Numbered from the stretch's first letter, positions 8,724 through 18,683 are shown. The stretch: 64,000 nt of DNA from Sulfurovaceae bacterium (GCA_028715055.1 JAQTLE010000001.1:248001-312000); one strand, 5' to 3'. Translations and numbers: made by a program. Notes: generated from the letters alone by a model not told the origin.

Positions 8724-10284
8724 TTTTAGAGTTGTTATTTTTATACTTGCTTTTTTATTTGGTGTAGTATTTTCTCTGCCGTCTTTGTTGCAAAGCGATT
8801 GGGGCAAGAAGATTACTCTAGGGCTAGACTTGCAAGGTGGACTTCATATGGTACTCGGTGTAAAAAGTGATGTTGCCATAGAATCTCGCACAAAATCTAT
8901 CGCAACGTCTATTAAGTATTTGCTCGATGATCAAGAGATTATTTATGACAATGTGATGATTACTCCAAAGGGAGTGACATTGGAATTGCTTGATAATGAT
9001 GATGTACCAAAATTTAAAGCAATCGTTCAAAAAGAGCTTGAAGGAACAAAGTTAACCCAGAATGGCCTTAATTTTACTATAGCTTTGACACCGGAAGAGA
9101 TAGAGCGCACTAAATTAAATGCCGTATCTCAAGCAGTTGAAACGATTAGAAGCCGGTTAGATTTATTTGGATTGGCAGAACCAACTGTTGCAAAACAAGG
9201 TGAAGATAAGATACTTGTAGAAATTCCCGGCGTGAAAACTCCAGCAGATGAACAAAGGATCAGAGAGCTTATAGCCAAAACAGCACATCTTCAAATGATG
9301 GCAGTAGATGAAGATAAGGCGGCTAGAGCATCAGTTATGAGTCAAGCTGAGGCATCCGGGTACGGTGATGTGATATTAAATGATCTGAAAACACCTGAAA
9401 AATATCTATTGAAAGAGATACCAGTCTTGGACGGTTCGATGCTAACAGACGCCAGTGTCGGCTATAGCCAAAGCAATCAACCTGTAATTAATTTCGTATT
9501 AAACGGAGAAGGCGCCAAGATCTTTGGAGATTTTTCCGGTAAGAGCGTTGGCAAGCGAATGGCGATCGTACTAGATAATAAAGTATATTCAGCTCCCGTG
9601 ATAAATGAGAGAATCGGCGGCGGAAAAGGGCAGATATCCGGTAATTTTACTCAACAAGAAGCTCATGATATAGCCATAGCTTTGAGATCGGGGGCATTGC
9701 TCGCACCTGTAGTAATGGAAGAAAAAAGAAGTATAGGACCTAGCCTTGGAGCTGATAGTATCAAAGCCAGTTCTATGGCACTTGCTGTCGGATTTTTATC
9801 TGTATTTGTATTTATGATGGTTTATTATCGAATTGCCGGGATAATTGCCAATGCTGCGCTTATCGTAAATATTTTTTTAATTTTGGCAGTTATGTCATTG
9901 TTTGGGGCTACATTGACTTTGCCGGGCATGGCCGGGATTGTACTTACCGTAGGTATCGCAGTTGACTCCAATATTATAATAAACGAAAGAGTGAGGGAAT
10001 TACTGCATCAAGGTGTGGGTATCCGTAAAGCATTAAAAGAAGGTTATGATAAGGCCATGCGCGCGATTTTGGATTCGAATGTAACTCAAATCTTGGTTAG
10101 TATCGTGCTTTATGCTTATGGAACAGGTGCAATAAAAGGATTTGCTTTGACACTTAGCATAGGTATTATGGCATCTATGTTAACTGCTATTTTGGGGACT
10201 TATGGGATATACTTGATGCTTATGCCAAAACTTGAAAAAGCTAAAACTTATCGTCAATGGTTTGGCATAGAGGAGAGTAGATAA
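8710..10284 (+). CDS. secD: Protein translocase subunit SecD
   Basis: Proton-driven accessory subunit of the Sec translocon that pulls exported proteins on the periplasmic side. The 524-residue protein has an N-terminal helix, the family box 'GLDLQGGLHMVLGV' (about residues 38-51), a large periplasmic domain and five further membrane helices in the C-terminal third, with 'GIAVDSNIIINERVRE' carrying the proton-path aspartate. It is one base upstream of secF and overlaps yajC, so the three form an operon. Confidence 0.97.
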   Translation: MKKLNFRVVIFILAFLFGVVFSLPSLLQSDWGKKITLGLDLQGGLHMVLGVKSDVAIESRTKSIATSIKYLLDDQEIIYDNVMITPKGVTLELLDNDDVPKFKAIVQKELEGTKLTQNGLNFTIALTPEEIERTKLNAVSQAVETIRSRLDLFGLAEPTVAKQGEDKILVEIPGVKTPADEQRIRELIAKTAHLQMMAVDEDKAARASVMSQAEASGYGDVILNDLKTPEKYLLKEIPVLDGSMLTDASVGYSQSNQPVINFVLNGEGAKIFGDFSGKSVGKRMAIVLDNKVYSAPVINERIGGGKGQISGNFTQQEAHDIAIALRSGALLAPVVMEEKRSIGPSLGADSIKASSMALAVGFLSVFVFMMVYYRIAGIIANAALIVNIFLILAVMSLFGATLTLPGMAGIVLTVGIAVDSNIIINERVRELLHQGVGIRKALKEGYDKAMRAILDSNVTQILVSIVLYAYGTGAIKGFALTLSIGIMASMLTAILGTYGIYLMLMPKLEKAKTYRQWFGIEESR

Positions 10285-10285
10285 T

Positions 10286-11260
10286 ATGGAAATATTTAAA
10301 TCACATACAAAAGTTTATAATATTTTAGAAAAAGGCAAAATTTTCTTTTTTCTTTCGATCATTACATTTGTTGCTGCTATTGTATTGGTATTTACGAAAG
10401 GCTTGGTGCTTGGTATAGATTTTGCCGGTGGTACTGTGGTGCAAGTTAAATATGACAAAACCCCGCCAATTGATATGATTCGTCAAAAATTAGTTCAAAG
10501 TCCACTGTTTTCAAAAGCTTCAGTTACACCTTTTGGCAATAATGGCGAGATTGTAATAAAAACTCCTGCTTTGGAACAAAAGCTTGATCGCGATATGACA
10601 GATATAGTCAAAGAAGCACTTAATGGAACAGGAAACTTTGAGATCCGTAAGGTAGATATGGTCGGTCCGAAGGTTGGTGATGAGTTGCGAACTAAGGGAG
10701 TGACCGCATTGTTGCTTGCTCTTGGAGTCATTTTGCTGTCAATTACATTCAGGTATGAATTTCGTTTTGCTTTTGCAGGTGTGATCGCGCTATTGCATGA
10801 TATAGTGATAACTATAGGAGCTATATCATTGTTTGGCATAGATGTAAATATAGAAACTATAGCTGCGATCTTAACGATTTTGGGTTATTCCATCCATGAT
10901 ACGATCATAGTATTTGATAGGGTAAGGGAATATATCCAAGAGAGCAAAGAAACAGACTTCAAAAAGATCATCAATGAAGCTGTTTCAAGGACTTTGTCTA
11001 GAACTTTGCTGACATCTTTAACCGTTTTCTTTGTGGTTTTAACCCTTTATCTATTTGGCGGAGAGATCATGCATAGTTTTAGTTTCCCGATGCTTGTAGG
11101 TGTAACCGTGGGGACATATAGTTCAGTATTTGTTGCTGCACAACTTGTTATTTGGACTGGATTTGATGTAAAAAAATATCGAGCAAAACAAGCTGAAAAA
11201 GAAAAAAGAGAAAAAGAAAAAGAACGTATGCGTTCTATGTATGAGCAAGGAACTTTATAA
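10286..11260 (+). CDS. secF: Protein translocase subunit SecF
   Basis: Partner of SecD. The 324-residue protein has one N-terminal helix, the SecF box 'GIDFAGGT' (about residues 43-50), a short periplasmic domain and five C-terminal membrane helices including 'GYSIHDTIIVFDRVRE'. The C-terminal tail is strongly charged (KEKREKEKERMRS). It ends the yajC-secD-secF operon and is followed by a good stem-loop terminator. Confidence 0.97.
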   Translation: MEIFKSHTKVYNILEKGKIFFFLSIITFVAAIVLVFTKGLVLGIDFAGGTVVQVKYDKTPPIDMIRQKLVQSPLFSKASVTPFGNNGEIVIKTPALEQKLDRDMTDIVKEALNGTGNFEIRKVDMVGPKVGDELRTKGVTALLLALGVILLSITFRYEFRFAFAGVIALLHDIVITIGAISLFGIDVNIETIAAILTILGYSIHDTIIVFDRVREYIQESKETDFKKIINEAVSRTLSRTLLTSLTVFFVVLTLYLFGGEIMHSFSFPMLVGVTVGTYSSVFVAAQLVIWTGFDVKKYRAKQAEKEKREKEKERMRSMYEQGTL

Positions 11261-11290
11261 ATAGGTATAAAATATTAAAATAAGTTATAA

Positions 11291-11335
11291 GAGATACAAA
11301 AAACTATTTTAAAATAGTTTGAGGGTCTCTTTTTG
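11291..11335 (+). terminator. Intrinsic terminator of yajC-secD-secF
   Basis: The outer pair GAGAyAC/GGGTCTC encloses a perfect inverted repeat AAACTATTTT-AAAATAGTTT (11301-11320), and the structure is followed directly by a T run (TCTTTTTG). It lies 30 bases after the secF stop. Confidence 0.75.
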
Positions 11336-11447
11336 ATTTGACAAAACTTCCAAAGATAAATACTTGAAGCAATCCGCATCATATTTATCTTTGTATATAT
11401 ACACTCTAAAACTCTCAATATATAGCCAGACTAAAAATATCCTATGC

Positions 11448-11676
11448 TATAATCACAAAAACAAAATAAATAATTGCTCATAAAACGGTGCAGATAAATG
11501 CAGGGATTGATAGCAGAAATCCTTTTGGCACAAGAGGCACTAAGGTTACGCATATGATGAAAGTATAAATAACCGCTTTCACTTAGATAATAATTGATAA
11601 AATCAAAATAGTCCAAAAGAGAATTAAATTTCTATCAAACCAATCCCGGTTAATGAAGCTTACAAAAGGATAAATA
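11448..11676 (+). promoter_or_regulatory. Promoter and long 5' leader of dacB
   Basis: A TATAAT box at 11448-11453 is the only clear promoter between secF and dacB. It would give a leader of about 215 bases before the dacB ATG. The leader holds small potential stems such as GGGATT/AAATCC around 11502-11521 and a possible 19-codon frame at about 11497. I could not match it to a known riboswitch or RNA gene. The 11336-11447 stretch shows nothing recognisable. Confidence 0.4.
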
Positions 11677-13350
11677 ATGTTTTTAAAACAAATATTAGTA
11701 TGGCTTGTGTTTGTTACTATTGTTTTTGCACAACTACCTAACGAAATAGAAGATATGATATCAAGATCTGGAATACCATCCGAAGATATAAGCATATCTA
11801 TAAAAGAGGCAGGCATTTCAGGCAGAAGAGTGGCTTCATTAAATCCAGAGGTAGAGAGAATGCCTGCCTCGACCATAAAGATAGCTACTACTTATGCTGC
11901 TCTTTTGGAACTAGGTTCCAATTATAAATGGAAAACAGTTATATATACTGCAGGAGAAATAAAAAATGGTGTTCTTGATGGAGATCTTGTCATTAAGGGA
12001 TACGGCGATCCTACTTTTAGTACAGATGATGTAATTCAAATTTCTAGAGTATTATATTCTAAAGGTATAAGATCAATAAATGGCGATATTATCATAGATA
12101 GAAGTTATTTTGAGCCGTCAAATAATAGCAGTGCACACTTTGATGATCATCCATATAGCCCGTACAATGCCATGCCCGATGCAATGATGTTCAACCAAAA
12201 TACAACCACTTTATATGTAAAGGGAGATAATGTTTCCAGCGATGTGGCAGACCAAAGTTATGATATAGAAAATGAACTTGTGAGCGTAGATAATTCATGT
12301 ACCGGAAGATATTCTTGGCCTTTTGTACAGATAATCCCATCAGCTATAAAACCAAAAATAGTTTTCTCCGGCAAGATGTCTTCACGTTGCTCGCAGAGGA
12401 AGATCACGCAAATTTTGACCAAATCATATTTGGCTTGTTATTATAGTTTCTATGAACAGTTAAATCGTGCAGGTATCAGATTTTCAGGTAGACTTAAATT
12501 GGGAAATGTTCCATCCAATGCAAAAGAAAATATAATATATTATTCTAAACCACTAATTGAGATAATCTCAGAAACAAACAAAGAAAGCAACAATCTTTTC
12601 GCAAGACAGATCTTTTTAACGCTTGGCGCGCAATTGTATGGTCCTACAAGCACATTAGGCAAATCCCGCAAAGCATTGACAGCCATTTTAAATAAACATA
12701 ATGTTAGTTATGCATCAATGTTAAAAGCTGACAACGGAAGCGGTTTATCAAAAAGCGATAGAGTGACCTCTGCGGCATTTGAGAGTTTACTTGGAGATGC
12801 TTATTCCAAATATAATCAAACCTGGTTACAAACTCTTTCAATTGCCGGAGTTGACGGTACGATAAAAAGACGATTTCCATCATATCTACATCGCCGCATA
12901 TGGATGAAGACAGGAACTATCAAAGGGGTAAAAAATATAGCAGGATACGTGAACTCAAAAGACGGCAAAGCTTATACGGTAGTAATATTGATAAATTCTC
13001 CAAAAGCCAGTTCATCCGGAGTTGTGCTTGAGAATAATATTATAAAATGGGTAGGCGATGGGGCATCTTATGCGCAAAGCGTTCAGCCAAAAAATGAAAC
13101 AAATTCATCAGCTCCGACAAAGCAAGCCTTGGATGACAAATATTTCATACAAGTAGGCACATTTAGCGGCAGCATTAAACATAAATTACTTAACAGCATA
13201 AAATCAAACGGCTTTGATTATCGTTTATTATCGACAAAAATCGGATCAAAGGTTTTGATTGGTCCATATGATAGCAGAAAAGATGCTAAATCATCTTTGA
13301 GAGATGTGCGTAAATTGGTATCTCATGAAGCGTTTATTGTTACTTTTTAA
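11677..13350 (+). CDS. dacB: D-alanyl-D-alanine carboxypeptidase/endopeptidase (PBP4) with C-terminal SPOR domain
   Basis: Periplasmic class C penicillin-binding protein that trims or cleaves peptidoglycan peptides. A signal peptide covers residues 1-18 (cleavage after VFA). The active-site motifs are S65-x-x-K68 (PASTIK), S304-x-N306 (ESNNLF) and KTG at 411-413. A linker around residues 470-483 leads to a SPOR-like domain (about 485-557: 'YFIQVGTFSG...FDYRLLSTK..SKVLIGPYDSRKDAKSSLRDVR') that should bind denuded glycan at division sites. PBP4 proteins normally lack SPOR, so this is an unusual fusion. ATG 11677 has AAAAGGA upstream. Confidence 0.9.
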   Translation: MFLKQILVWLVFVTIVFAQLPNEIEDMISRSGIPSEDISISIKEAGISGRRVASLNPEVERMPASTIKIATTYAALLELGSNYKWKTVIYTAGEIKNGVLDGDLVIKGYGDPTFSTDDVIQISRVLYSKGIRSINGDIIIDRSYFEPSNNSSAHFDDHPYSPYNAMPDAMMFNQNTTTLYVKGDNVSSDVADQSYDIENELVSVDNSCTGRYSWPFVQIIPSAIKPKIVFSGKMSSRCSQRKITQILTKSYLACYYSFYEQLNRAGIRFSGRLKLGNVPSNAKENIIYYSKPLIEIISETNKESNNLFARQIFLTLGAQLYGPTSTLGKSRKALTAILNKHNVSYASMLKADNGSGLSKSDRVTSAAFESLLGDAYSKYNQTWLQTLSIAGVDGTIKRRFPSYLHRRIWMKTGTIKGVKNIAGYVNSKDGKAYTVVILINSPKASSSGVVLENNIIKWVGDGASYAQSVQPKNETNSSAPTKQALDDKYFIQVGTFSGSIKHKLLNSIKSNGFDYRLLSTKIGSKVLIGPYDSRKDAKSSLRDVRKLVSHEAFIVTF

Positions 13351-13362
13351 CTCCAACTTTGC

Positions 13363-13368
13363 TATAAT
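13363..13368 (+). promoter_or_regulatory. -10 box of the aminotransferase-murC-mutS2 operon
   Basis: TATAAT at 13363-13368 in the 39-base gap after dacB, 21 bases upstream of the ATG at 13390. No convincing -35 box, as is normal for Campylobacterota housekeeping promoters. Confidence 0.6.
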
Positions 13369-13389
13369 CTATATCAAAAAGAGACATTA

Positions 13390-14517
13390 ATGCAATTTGA
13401 GTCATATCCATTTGAAAAGCTAAACAACTTGCTAGACGGCATAACGCCAAACAGTGAGTTTGCGCCTCTTAGTCTTACTATCGGTGAACCGCAATTTGAA
13501 ACACCGATATTTATCCAAGAAGCTCTTTGCGATAATGTAAATTTACTTAATAAATATCCAAAAAGTGCCGGTGAGAATGAACTTAGAGTAGGTATGCTAA
13601 AATATCTAAAAGAGAGATTCGGGCTTGCCCTTAGTGACAAGCAGATCATTCCTACCTTTGGTACCAGAGAGGTATTATTTAACTTTCCGCAATTTTTGCT
13701 TCATGATAAACCAAATCCGACCATGGTATTTCCAAATCCGTTTTATCAAATTTATGAGGGAGCCGCTATTGCTTCAAGAGCCAAAGTTCATTATCTTTCA
13801 TTAGAGGCAAAAAATGATTTTTTACCTCAAATAGATGAGTCTATTTTGAAAGATGCTGACTTGGTCATTTTGAACTCTCCAAATAATCCGACCGGTTCTG
13901 TCATGAGTTCCCAGAGTATGCAAGAATGGATCAAATTGGCTTTGAAATATGATTTTGTGCTATTAAATGATGAGTGCTATGTAGATCTTTATACAAATGA
14001 TCCGCTGCCGTCTATTCTAAATGCAAGCATTGCCGCGGGTAATAAGGAATTTAAAAATATTTTGACACTAAATTCTATATCCAAACGTTCATCTGCACCA
14101 GGGCTCCGTAGTGGATTTATAGCAGGGGACGCTGAGATTTTAAAAAGTTATCTGGAGTATCGTACATATGTAGGATGCGCATCTCCGTTGCCTATGCAAT
14201 TTGCAGCTGCAGCCGCATGGAGCGAGCAGAGTCATGTTGATGTGTTCCGCAGCCAATATAAAATAAATTTAAAACAAGCTCGAGAGATTTTAGAAGTAGA
14301 TGTGCCTGAAGCTACATTTTACGTTTGGTTAGAGGTTGATAATGATTTAGAGTTTACCAAGAAGCTTTATAGTGATTTTAATCTCAAAGTATTGCCGGGA
14401 TCATTTTTGGGAAGAGACGGAGCAGGAAAAGGATACGTGAGATTGGCACTAGTTTATGATACGCAAACTACTAAAGACGCACTTTTTAGAATTAAAAAAG
14501 CACTTAATAAGGATTAA
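13390..14517 (+). CDS. Class I/II aminotransferase, probable succinyl-diaminopimelate transaminase (DapC-like)
   Basis: A PLP-dependent fold-type I aminotransferase of 375 residues. Visible features are 'SLTIGEPQFETP' at the N-terminus, 'NSPNNPTGSVMS' (the Asn that binds the cofactor ring), 'NDECYVDLY' (Asp/Tyr) and the Schiff-base lysine in 'NSISKRSSAPGLRSGF'. The last is followed by the Arg that binds the carboxylate ('GYVRLAL' near the end). In this phylum such genes upstream of murC are usually annotated as the aminotransferase of the lysine/diaminopimelate pathway. That fits its place next to peptidoglycan genes, but the substrate cannot be proved here. Confidence 0.75.
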   Translation: MQFESYPFEKLNNLLDGITPNSEFAPLSLTIGEPQFETPIFIQEALCDNVNLLNKYPKSAGENELRVGMLKYLKERFGLALSDKQIIPTFGTREVLFNFPQFLLHDKPNPTMVFPNPFYQIYEGAAIASRAKVHYLSLEAKNDFLPQIDESILKDADLVILNSPNNPTGSVMSSQSMQEWIKLALKYDFVLLNDECYVDLYTNDPLPSILNASIAAGNKEFKNILTLNSISKRSSAPGLRSGFIAGDAEILKSYLEYRTYVGCASPLPMQFAAAAAWSEQSHVDVFRSQYKINLKQAREILEVDVPEATFYVWLEVDNDLEFTKKLYSDFNLKVLPGSFLGRDGAGKGYVRLALVYDTQTTKDALFRIKKALNKD

Positions 14518-14519
14518 TA

Positions 14520-15110
14520 ATGCAAGAAAATATGAATATAGAAGAGTTGAAGCAAAACAAAGAATTTTTAGATTTTTTAAAAACCCTTGAGACCCAGATG
14601 AAAGAAGAATCAAGCATTGCTAAAGGATATCAGCTTTTGGACGCCAAAATATTGATGGGCAATAATGAAGATGAAGTAAATGATGTATTTACATTTTTAG
14701 TTACTACGGCATTTGATAAATTATCTGATCATTTGGCAAATAATATTAAATTTGATATTAACAACAGCGAGGATCTCGCAACAGCCAGAGCTTTGTACGA
14801 GCATGCTATGCAAAGTTTCAGCGAGGATGATAAAAAAAGAGCAAAAGAGTTATTTTTGGCATTGACCCATACAATAAGTGATGAATCGGTAAAAGAAACT
14901 ATGCTGATTCATGCTGTTGCCGTAATGGCCGGATACAGCTTTGATGAGTTTATTGAAAAATTGGTAGATAATGACATAGATATGACCGAGAATGTATCAT
15001 ATTTTATACAAAACTTTACTCAACCAAACAGCATTTTGCTAGCAATGTTTTCAAAATATGTAAAAGAAGCGAATGAGATATTAGATAAACTTGAAGGAAC
15101 TAATAAATGA
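14520..15110 (+). CDS. Conserved hypothetical protein, 196 residues
   Basis: I do not recognise a named family. It is acidic, helical and soluble, without signal peptide or membrane segment; the first 30 residues look coiled-coil-like (NIEELKQNKEFLDFLKTLETQMKEE). It begins 3 bases after the aminotransferase stop and overlaps murC by 4 bases (ATGA), so it is firmly inside the operon. A role linked to cell-wall synthesis is only guilt by association. Confidence 0.75.
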   Translation: MQENMNIEELKQNKEFLDFLKTLETQMKEESSIAKGYQLLDAKILMGNNEDEVNDVFTFLVTTAFDKLSDHLANNIKFDINNSEDLATARALYEHAMQSFSEDDKKRAKELFLALTHTISDESVKETMLIHAVAVMAGYSFDEFIEKLVDNDIDMTENVSYFIQNFTQPNSILLAMFSKYVKEANEILDKLEGTNK

Positions 15111-16423
15111 ACACGCACTTTATAGGAATTGGTGGGATAGGACTTTCGGCACTTGCCAAATTTTTAGCTAATGAAGGCGAGCATATAAGTGGTTCAGATA
15201 TTAGACAGAGTGAAATTACAAATGATCTAGCAATAAATTTCAATGCAAAAGTAACTATACCGCATCACGAAGATGCTGTTAAAGGAGCAGATAGAGTTAT
15301 TTATTCTGCCGCAGTTAGGCCAAACAATCCTGAATATCAAAATGCAAAAAAACTCGGTATTGATATATACTCGAGAAAAGATGCATTGAAGTTCATATTG
15401 TGCGATAAAGAGGTTTATGCAGTAGGCGGAGCACATGGCAAGAGTACAACATCGGCGATCTTGGCTTCTTTGATCCCTGATTCAAATGCTCTTATTGGCG
15501 CGATAAGCAAAGAATTCGGCTCAAATGTTAGATATTGCAATAACAACAAAGTAGTTTTTGAAGCTGATGAAAGTGATGAGAGTTTTCTTAATTCAAATCC
15601 ATATCTAGCAATTGTGACAAACGTTGAACCAGAGCATATGGAATATTATGAATATGATGAAAATAGATTTTACAATGCATACAAAAATTTCTTGTCACTG
15701 GCAAAGATCCGTGTCATAAATGCAGAGGATGAATTTTTGAACAGTTTGGATATGGATTCAATAAAACTATATCCGTCAAAAGATATTTTAAATATAGAAT
15801 TTGTTTTGGTAGATGATAAACCGTATACAAAGTTCGAGTTAAAAGATCTTGGTGTTTTTGAAGTTTTTGGATTTGGAGATCATATAGCGCTTGATGCGTC
15901 TTTGGCTATCATGGCTGCAAAAGAACTTGGAGAAGATATTGAAGATATTAGAAATAGGCTAAAAAAATATAAAGGCATAAAAAAAAGATTTGATATTATT
16001 CAAAATAATAAAAATTGCATCGTAATCGATGATTACGGGCATCATCCTACAGAGATAAAAGCAACGATCAAAGCTTTAAAAGTTTTCAAAGACCTAAGAG
16101 GTTTAGATAAACTTACTATTATCTGGCAGCCGCATAAATATAGCAGAACTATTGATAATCTACCTGGATTTGTAAAATGTTTTGAGGGTGTTGATAAGCT
16201 TGTGATACTTCCTATTTGGAGTGCAGGTGAACTTGAGGTTGCAATAGATCTAAAAGGTGCATTTTCATCATATAGTCCTATAATGGCTGATAGAATTACA
16301 AAAGAAGACAACATAGTAAAAGTCTATAAAGACAATCATGTAATAAAAGAAATAAGTGACGGCTTGATCACTGCTTTTGGAGCAGGAGATATTACCTATC
16401 AGATCCGCGGGGAGAGTCATTGA
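15107..16423 (+). CDS. murC: UDP-N-acetylmuramate--L-alanine ligase
   Basis: Adds L-alanine to UDP-MurNAc, the first amino acid step of peptidoglycan synthesis. The 438-residue protein has the N-terminal nucleotide-sugar box 'HFIGIGGIGLSALAKFL' (residues 4-20), the ATP loop 'GAHGKSTTSA' (about residues 108-117), the Mur central-domain signature 'FEADESDESFLN' and the 'DDYGHHPTEI' motif near residue 307. It is slightly shorter than E. coli MurC (491) in the C-terminal domain. Its start overlaps the upstream hypothetical gene. Confidence 0.95.
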   Translation: MNTHFIGIGGIGLSALAKFLANEGEHISGSDIRQSEITNDLAINFNAKVTIPHHEDAVKGADRVIYSAAVRPNNPEYQNAKKLGIDIYSRKDALKFILCDKEVYAVGGAHGKSTTSAILASLIPDSNALIGAISKEFGSNVRYCNNNKVVFEADESDESFLNSNPYLAIVTNVEPEHMEYYEYDENRFYNAYKNFLSLAKIRVINAEDEFLNSLDMDSIKLYPSKDILNIEFVLVDDKPYTKFELKDLGVFEVFGFGDHIALDASLAIMAAKELGEDIEDIRNRLKKYKGIKKRFDIIQNNKNCIVIDDYGHHPTEIKATIKALKVFKDLRGLDKLTIIWQPHKYSRTIDNLPGFVKCFEGVDKLVILPIWSAGELEVAIDLKGAFSSYSPIMADRITKEDNIVKVYKDNHVIKEISDGLITAFGAGDITYQIRGESH

Positions 16424-16426
16424 TCT

Positions 16427-18634
16427 ATGTCTAATTCCTCTTTGTTTAAAAAACTAGATCTTGAGGAATATATAAATAGCTTTGAGAAATTTTTGGCTCG
16501 TCATAAGCCTATTGCGATACAAGGCGATACAGCCTTGCATTATAAATACATCCAAGCTTTATCTTCATTGGAATTCAAACCCCCAAAGCCGGCGCCTCCT
16601 TTGAATGTTCAATTAAATCGTCTCAAAAAACAAGCTATATTATCTTTGAGCGAAATGCATGCTTTTGTGCAAATCATCCAATATTTTAAATCTCTTCAGG
16701 CATTATCATTGCCGATCTTGTTAAAAGAATGGATTGGTGCGATTGAAGTGCCAAAAGAGATTGAAACAGTAATGGGATATTTTACGGACGAAGGTGAAAT
16801 AAATAGCCAAAAAGATGATGAACTGCTTGGTATCAATGAAGCGATCATTCGAAACAAAAAAGCCATAAAAGAGTCATTACAAAATATTTTGCATTCTAAA
16901 AATATTCAAGAGTATCTGGTTGATACGCAAATCCATTTTATAAATGATGAAGAGACCATTCTTGTACGAGGAGGATTTTCCAGTGTTATCAAAGCTACGG
17001 TTGTGGCAAGAAGTGCCAGCGGATTTTTTTATATATTACCTCAATCTCTTAGCGACCTAAAGAATAAAGAAGCGTCTTTGCTAAGTCAAAAAGAGACTAT
17101 CATATTTCGTTATTGCAAAGAGTTTTCGTTTGTTTTTTCGACATGGGAAAGATTTCTATCATTTATAAACAAAGAATTTGACAGGTTTGATCATTATCAA
17201 GCTAGGGTAGCATTTGCCAAAGCAAAAGATTACGAATTTGTATTGCCCGAAAAAAGCAGCAAAGTAATTTTGAGTGAGTTTTCTCATCCTGCGCTTGAAA
17301 ATCCCAAACCTATTTCTATAAATGTAGATAAAAATATTTTACTTATCACAGGCGTAAATGCCGGCGGTAAAACAATGCTTCTTAAATCTATACTGGGCGC
17401 AGTATATATGAGCAAATATCTTCTTCCGTTTGCGTGCAATGTATCCAAAACCAAAATCGGACAGTTCCATGATGTTGCAGCTATCATAGAAGATCCTCAA
17501 AACGTAAAAAATGACATATCAACATTTGCCGGCCGTATGGTAGAGTTTTCAAAGCTATTTGATAAAAAGAACACTATTGTGGGGGTAGATGAGATAGAAC
17601 TAGGAACTGATAGCGATGAAGCTGCTAGTTTGTTTCGAGTGCTGCTTGATACTTTAGCCAAAAGAGATATAGTTTTTGTAGTTACGACTCACCATAAAAG
17701 ACTAGCTTCACTTATGGCTTCACATGAATCAGTTGAGCTCGTAGCAGCATTATATGATGAAAAAAAGAGATTACCTACATATACTTTTTTACAAGGAAGC
17801 ATAGGCAAAAGTTATGCTTTTGAAACAGCCGAGAGATATGGCATACCTTTGTCTGTTGTAGCAAAAGCCAAAGAAGTGCATGGAGAGGACAAAGAGAGAT
17901 TAAATGATCTTATTGAGAGATCTACAATTCTTGAAAGTCAGATGCGTACAAAGATAAAAGAGATAGAACTTCAAAAAAACAAATTGGATAAAAAATATTT
18001 AAAACTTGAAGAACTAGAAGAGGATCTGCAAAATAGATTTGAACTAGAAAAAGATACTATGGAATCGGCATATCAAGAGGCAATATTAAAAGCCAGAGAA
18101 GCGGCTAAAGCCAAAGAGTCAAAAGAGAGTAGAAGACTCCTCAATGAAGCTTTTAAAGCTAAAAGCCATAAAGAAACCAATATCGTTGAAGCCAAAGCAA
18201 AAGAACCTTTAAAGGTCGGAGATAGGATCAAATATCGTTCACACAAGGGAGAAATTATTTCTATAAGCGGAGATAATGCGATCATAGAAGTTGACGGCAT
18301 GAAAATGCGAGTATCACTTTCTATGCTTAAAAAAATTCATGAAACGGCTCCACCGCCTAAGCCAAAAATACCAAAAGCAACAGCCAATGTTGAAAAAGGC
18401 GGAGCCTCGGTATCTATAAAGCTTATAGGCATGTTCGGCGATGAGGCCATAGATGCTTTGGACCGTTTTATATCAGATGCTTTGGTGCACAATCTAAGAG
18501 AAGTACAAGTCATTCATGGCGGCGGTAAAGGAATATTGGCAAAATTAGTAAGCGAATATCTAAGTTCTCATCCTAAAATAGCCAAATTTTATAGGATGCC
18601 CGGGAATTTGGGCATAACGGTTGTAGAGTTATAA
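16427..18634 (+). CDS. mutS2: Endonuclease MutS2 with Smr domain
   Basis: A MutS-family ATPase lacking the mismatch-recognition domain. In Campylobacterota it limits recombination or acts in oxidative DNA damage repair and ribosome rescue. The 735-residue protein has core/lever helices, then Walker A 'GVNAGGKT' at about residue 308, Walker B 'VGVDEIELGTD', a long coiled coil (about residues 490-590), a KOW-like region and a C-terminal Smr nuclease domain with 'VIHGGGKGIL'. It follows murC by 3 bases. Confidence 0.94.
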   Translation: MSNSSLFKKLDLEEYINSFEKFLARHKPIAIQGDTALHYKYIQALSSLEFKPPKPAPPLNVQLNRLKKQAILSLSEMHAFVQIIQYFKSLQALSLPILLKEWIGAIEVPKEIETVMGYFTDEGEINSQKDDELLGINEAIIRNKKAIKESLQNILHSKNIQEYLVDTQIHFINDEETILVRGGFSSVIKATVVARSASGFFYILPQSLSDLKNKEASLLSQKETIIFRYCKEFSFVFSTWERFLSFINKEFDRFDHYQARVAFAKAKDYEFVLPEKSSKVILSEFSHPALENPKPISINVDKNILLITGVNAGGKTMLLKSILGAVYMSKYLLPFACNVSKTKIGQFHDVAAIIEDPQNVKNDISTFAGRMVEFSKLFDKKNTIVGVDEIELGTDSDEAASLFRVLLDTLAKRDIVFVVTTHHKRLASLMASHESVELVAALYDEKKRLPTYTFLQGSIGKSYAFETAERYGIPLSVVAKAKEVHGEDKERLNDLIERSTILESQMRTKIKEIELQKNKLDKKYLKLEELEEDLQNRFELEKDTMESAYQEAILKAREAAKAKESKESRRLLNEAFKAKSHKETNIVEAKAKEPLKVGDRIKYRSHKGEIISISGDNAIIEVDGMKMRVSLSMLKKIHETAPPPKPKIPKATANVEKGGASVSIKLIGMFGDEAIDALDRFISDALVHNLREVQVIHGGGKGILAKLVSEYLSSHPKIAKFYRMPGNLGITVVEL

Positions 18635-18652
18635 ATAACAGTTTTTATAAGG

Positions 18653-18658
18653 TATAAT
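18653..18658 (+). promoter_or_regulatory. -10 box upstream of the YfgM-like gene and xerH
   Basis: TATAAT at 18653-18658, 26 bases before the ATG at 18684, with TTGGAGAG as ribosome site. Only about 50 bases separate the genes, so read-through from mutS2 is also possible. Confidence 0.55.
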
Positions 18659-18683
18659 ATATTAAATAGTTTGGAGAGAATAA

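Noticed and set aside
11440-11676. tRNA or known riboswitch in the dacB leader
   Set aside because: No T-loop consensus, acceptor stem or conserved riboswitch core could be made out.
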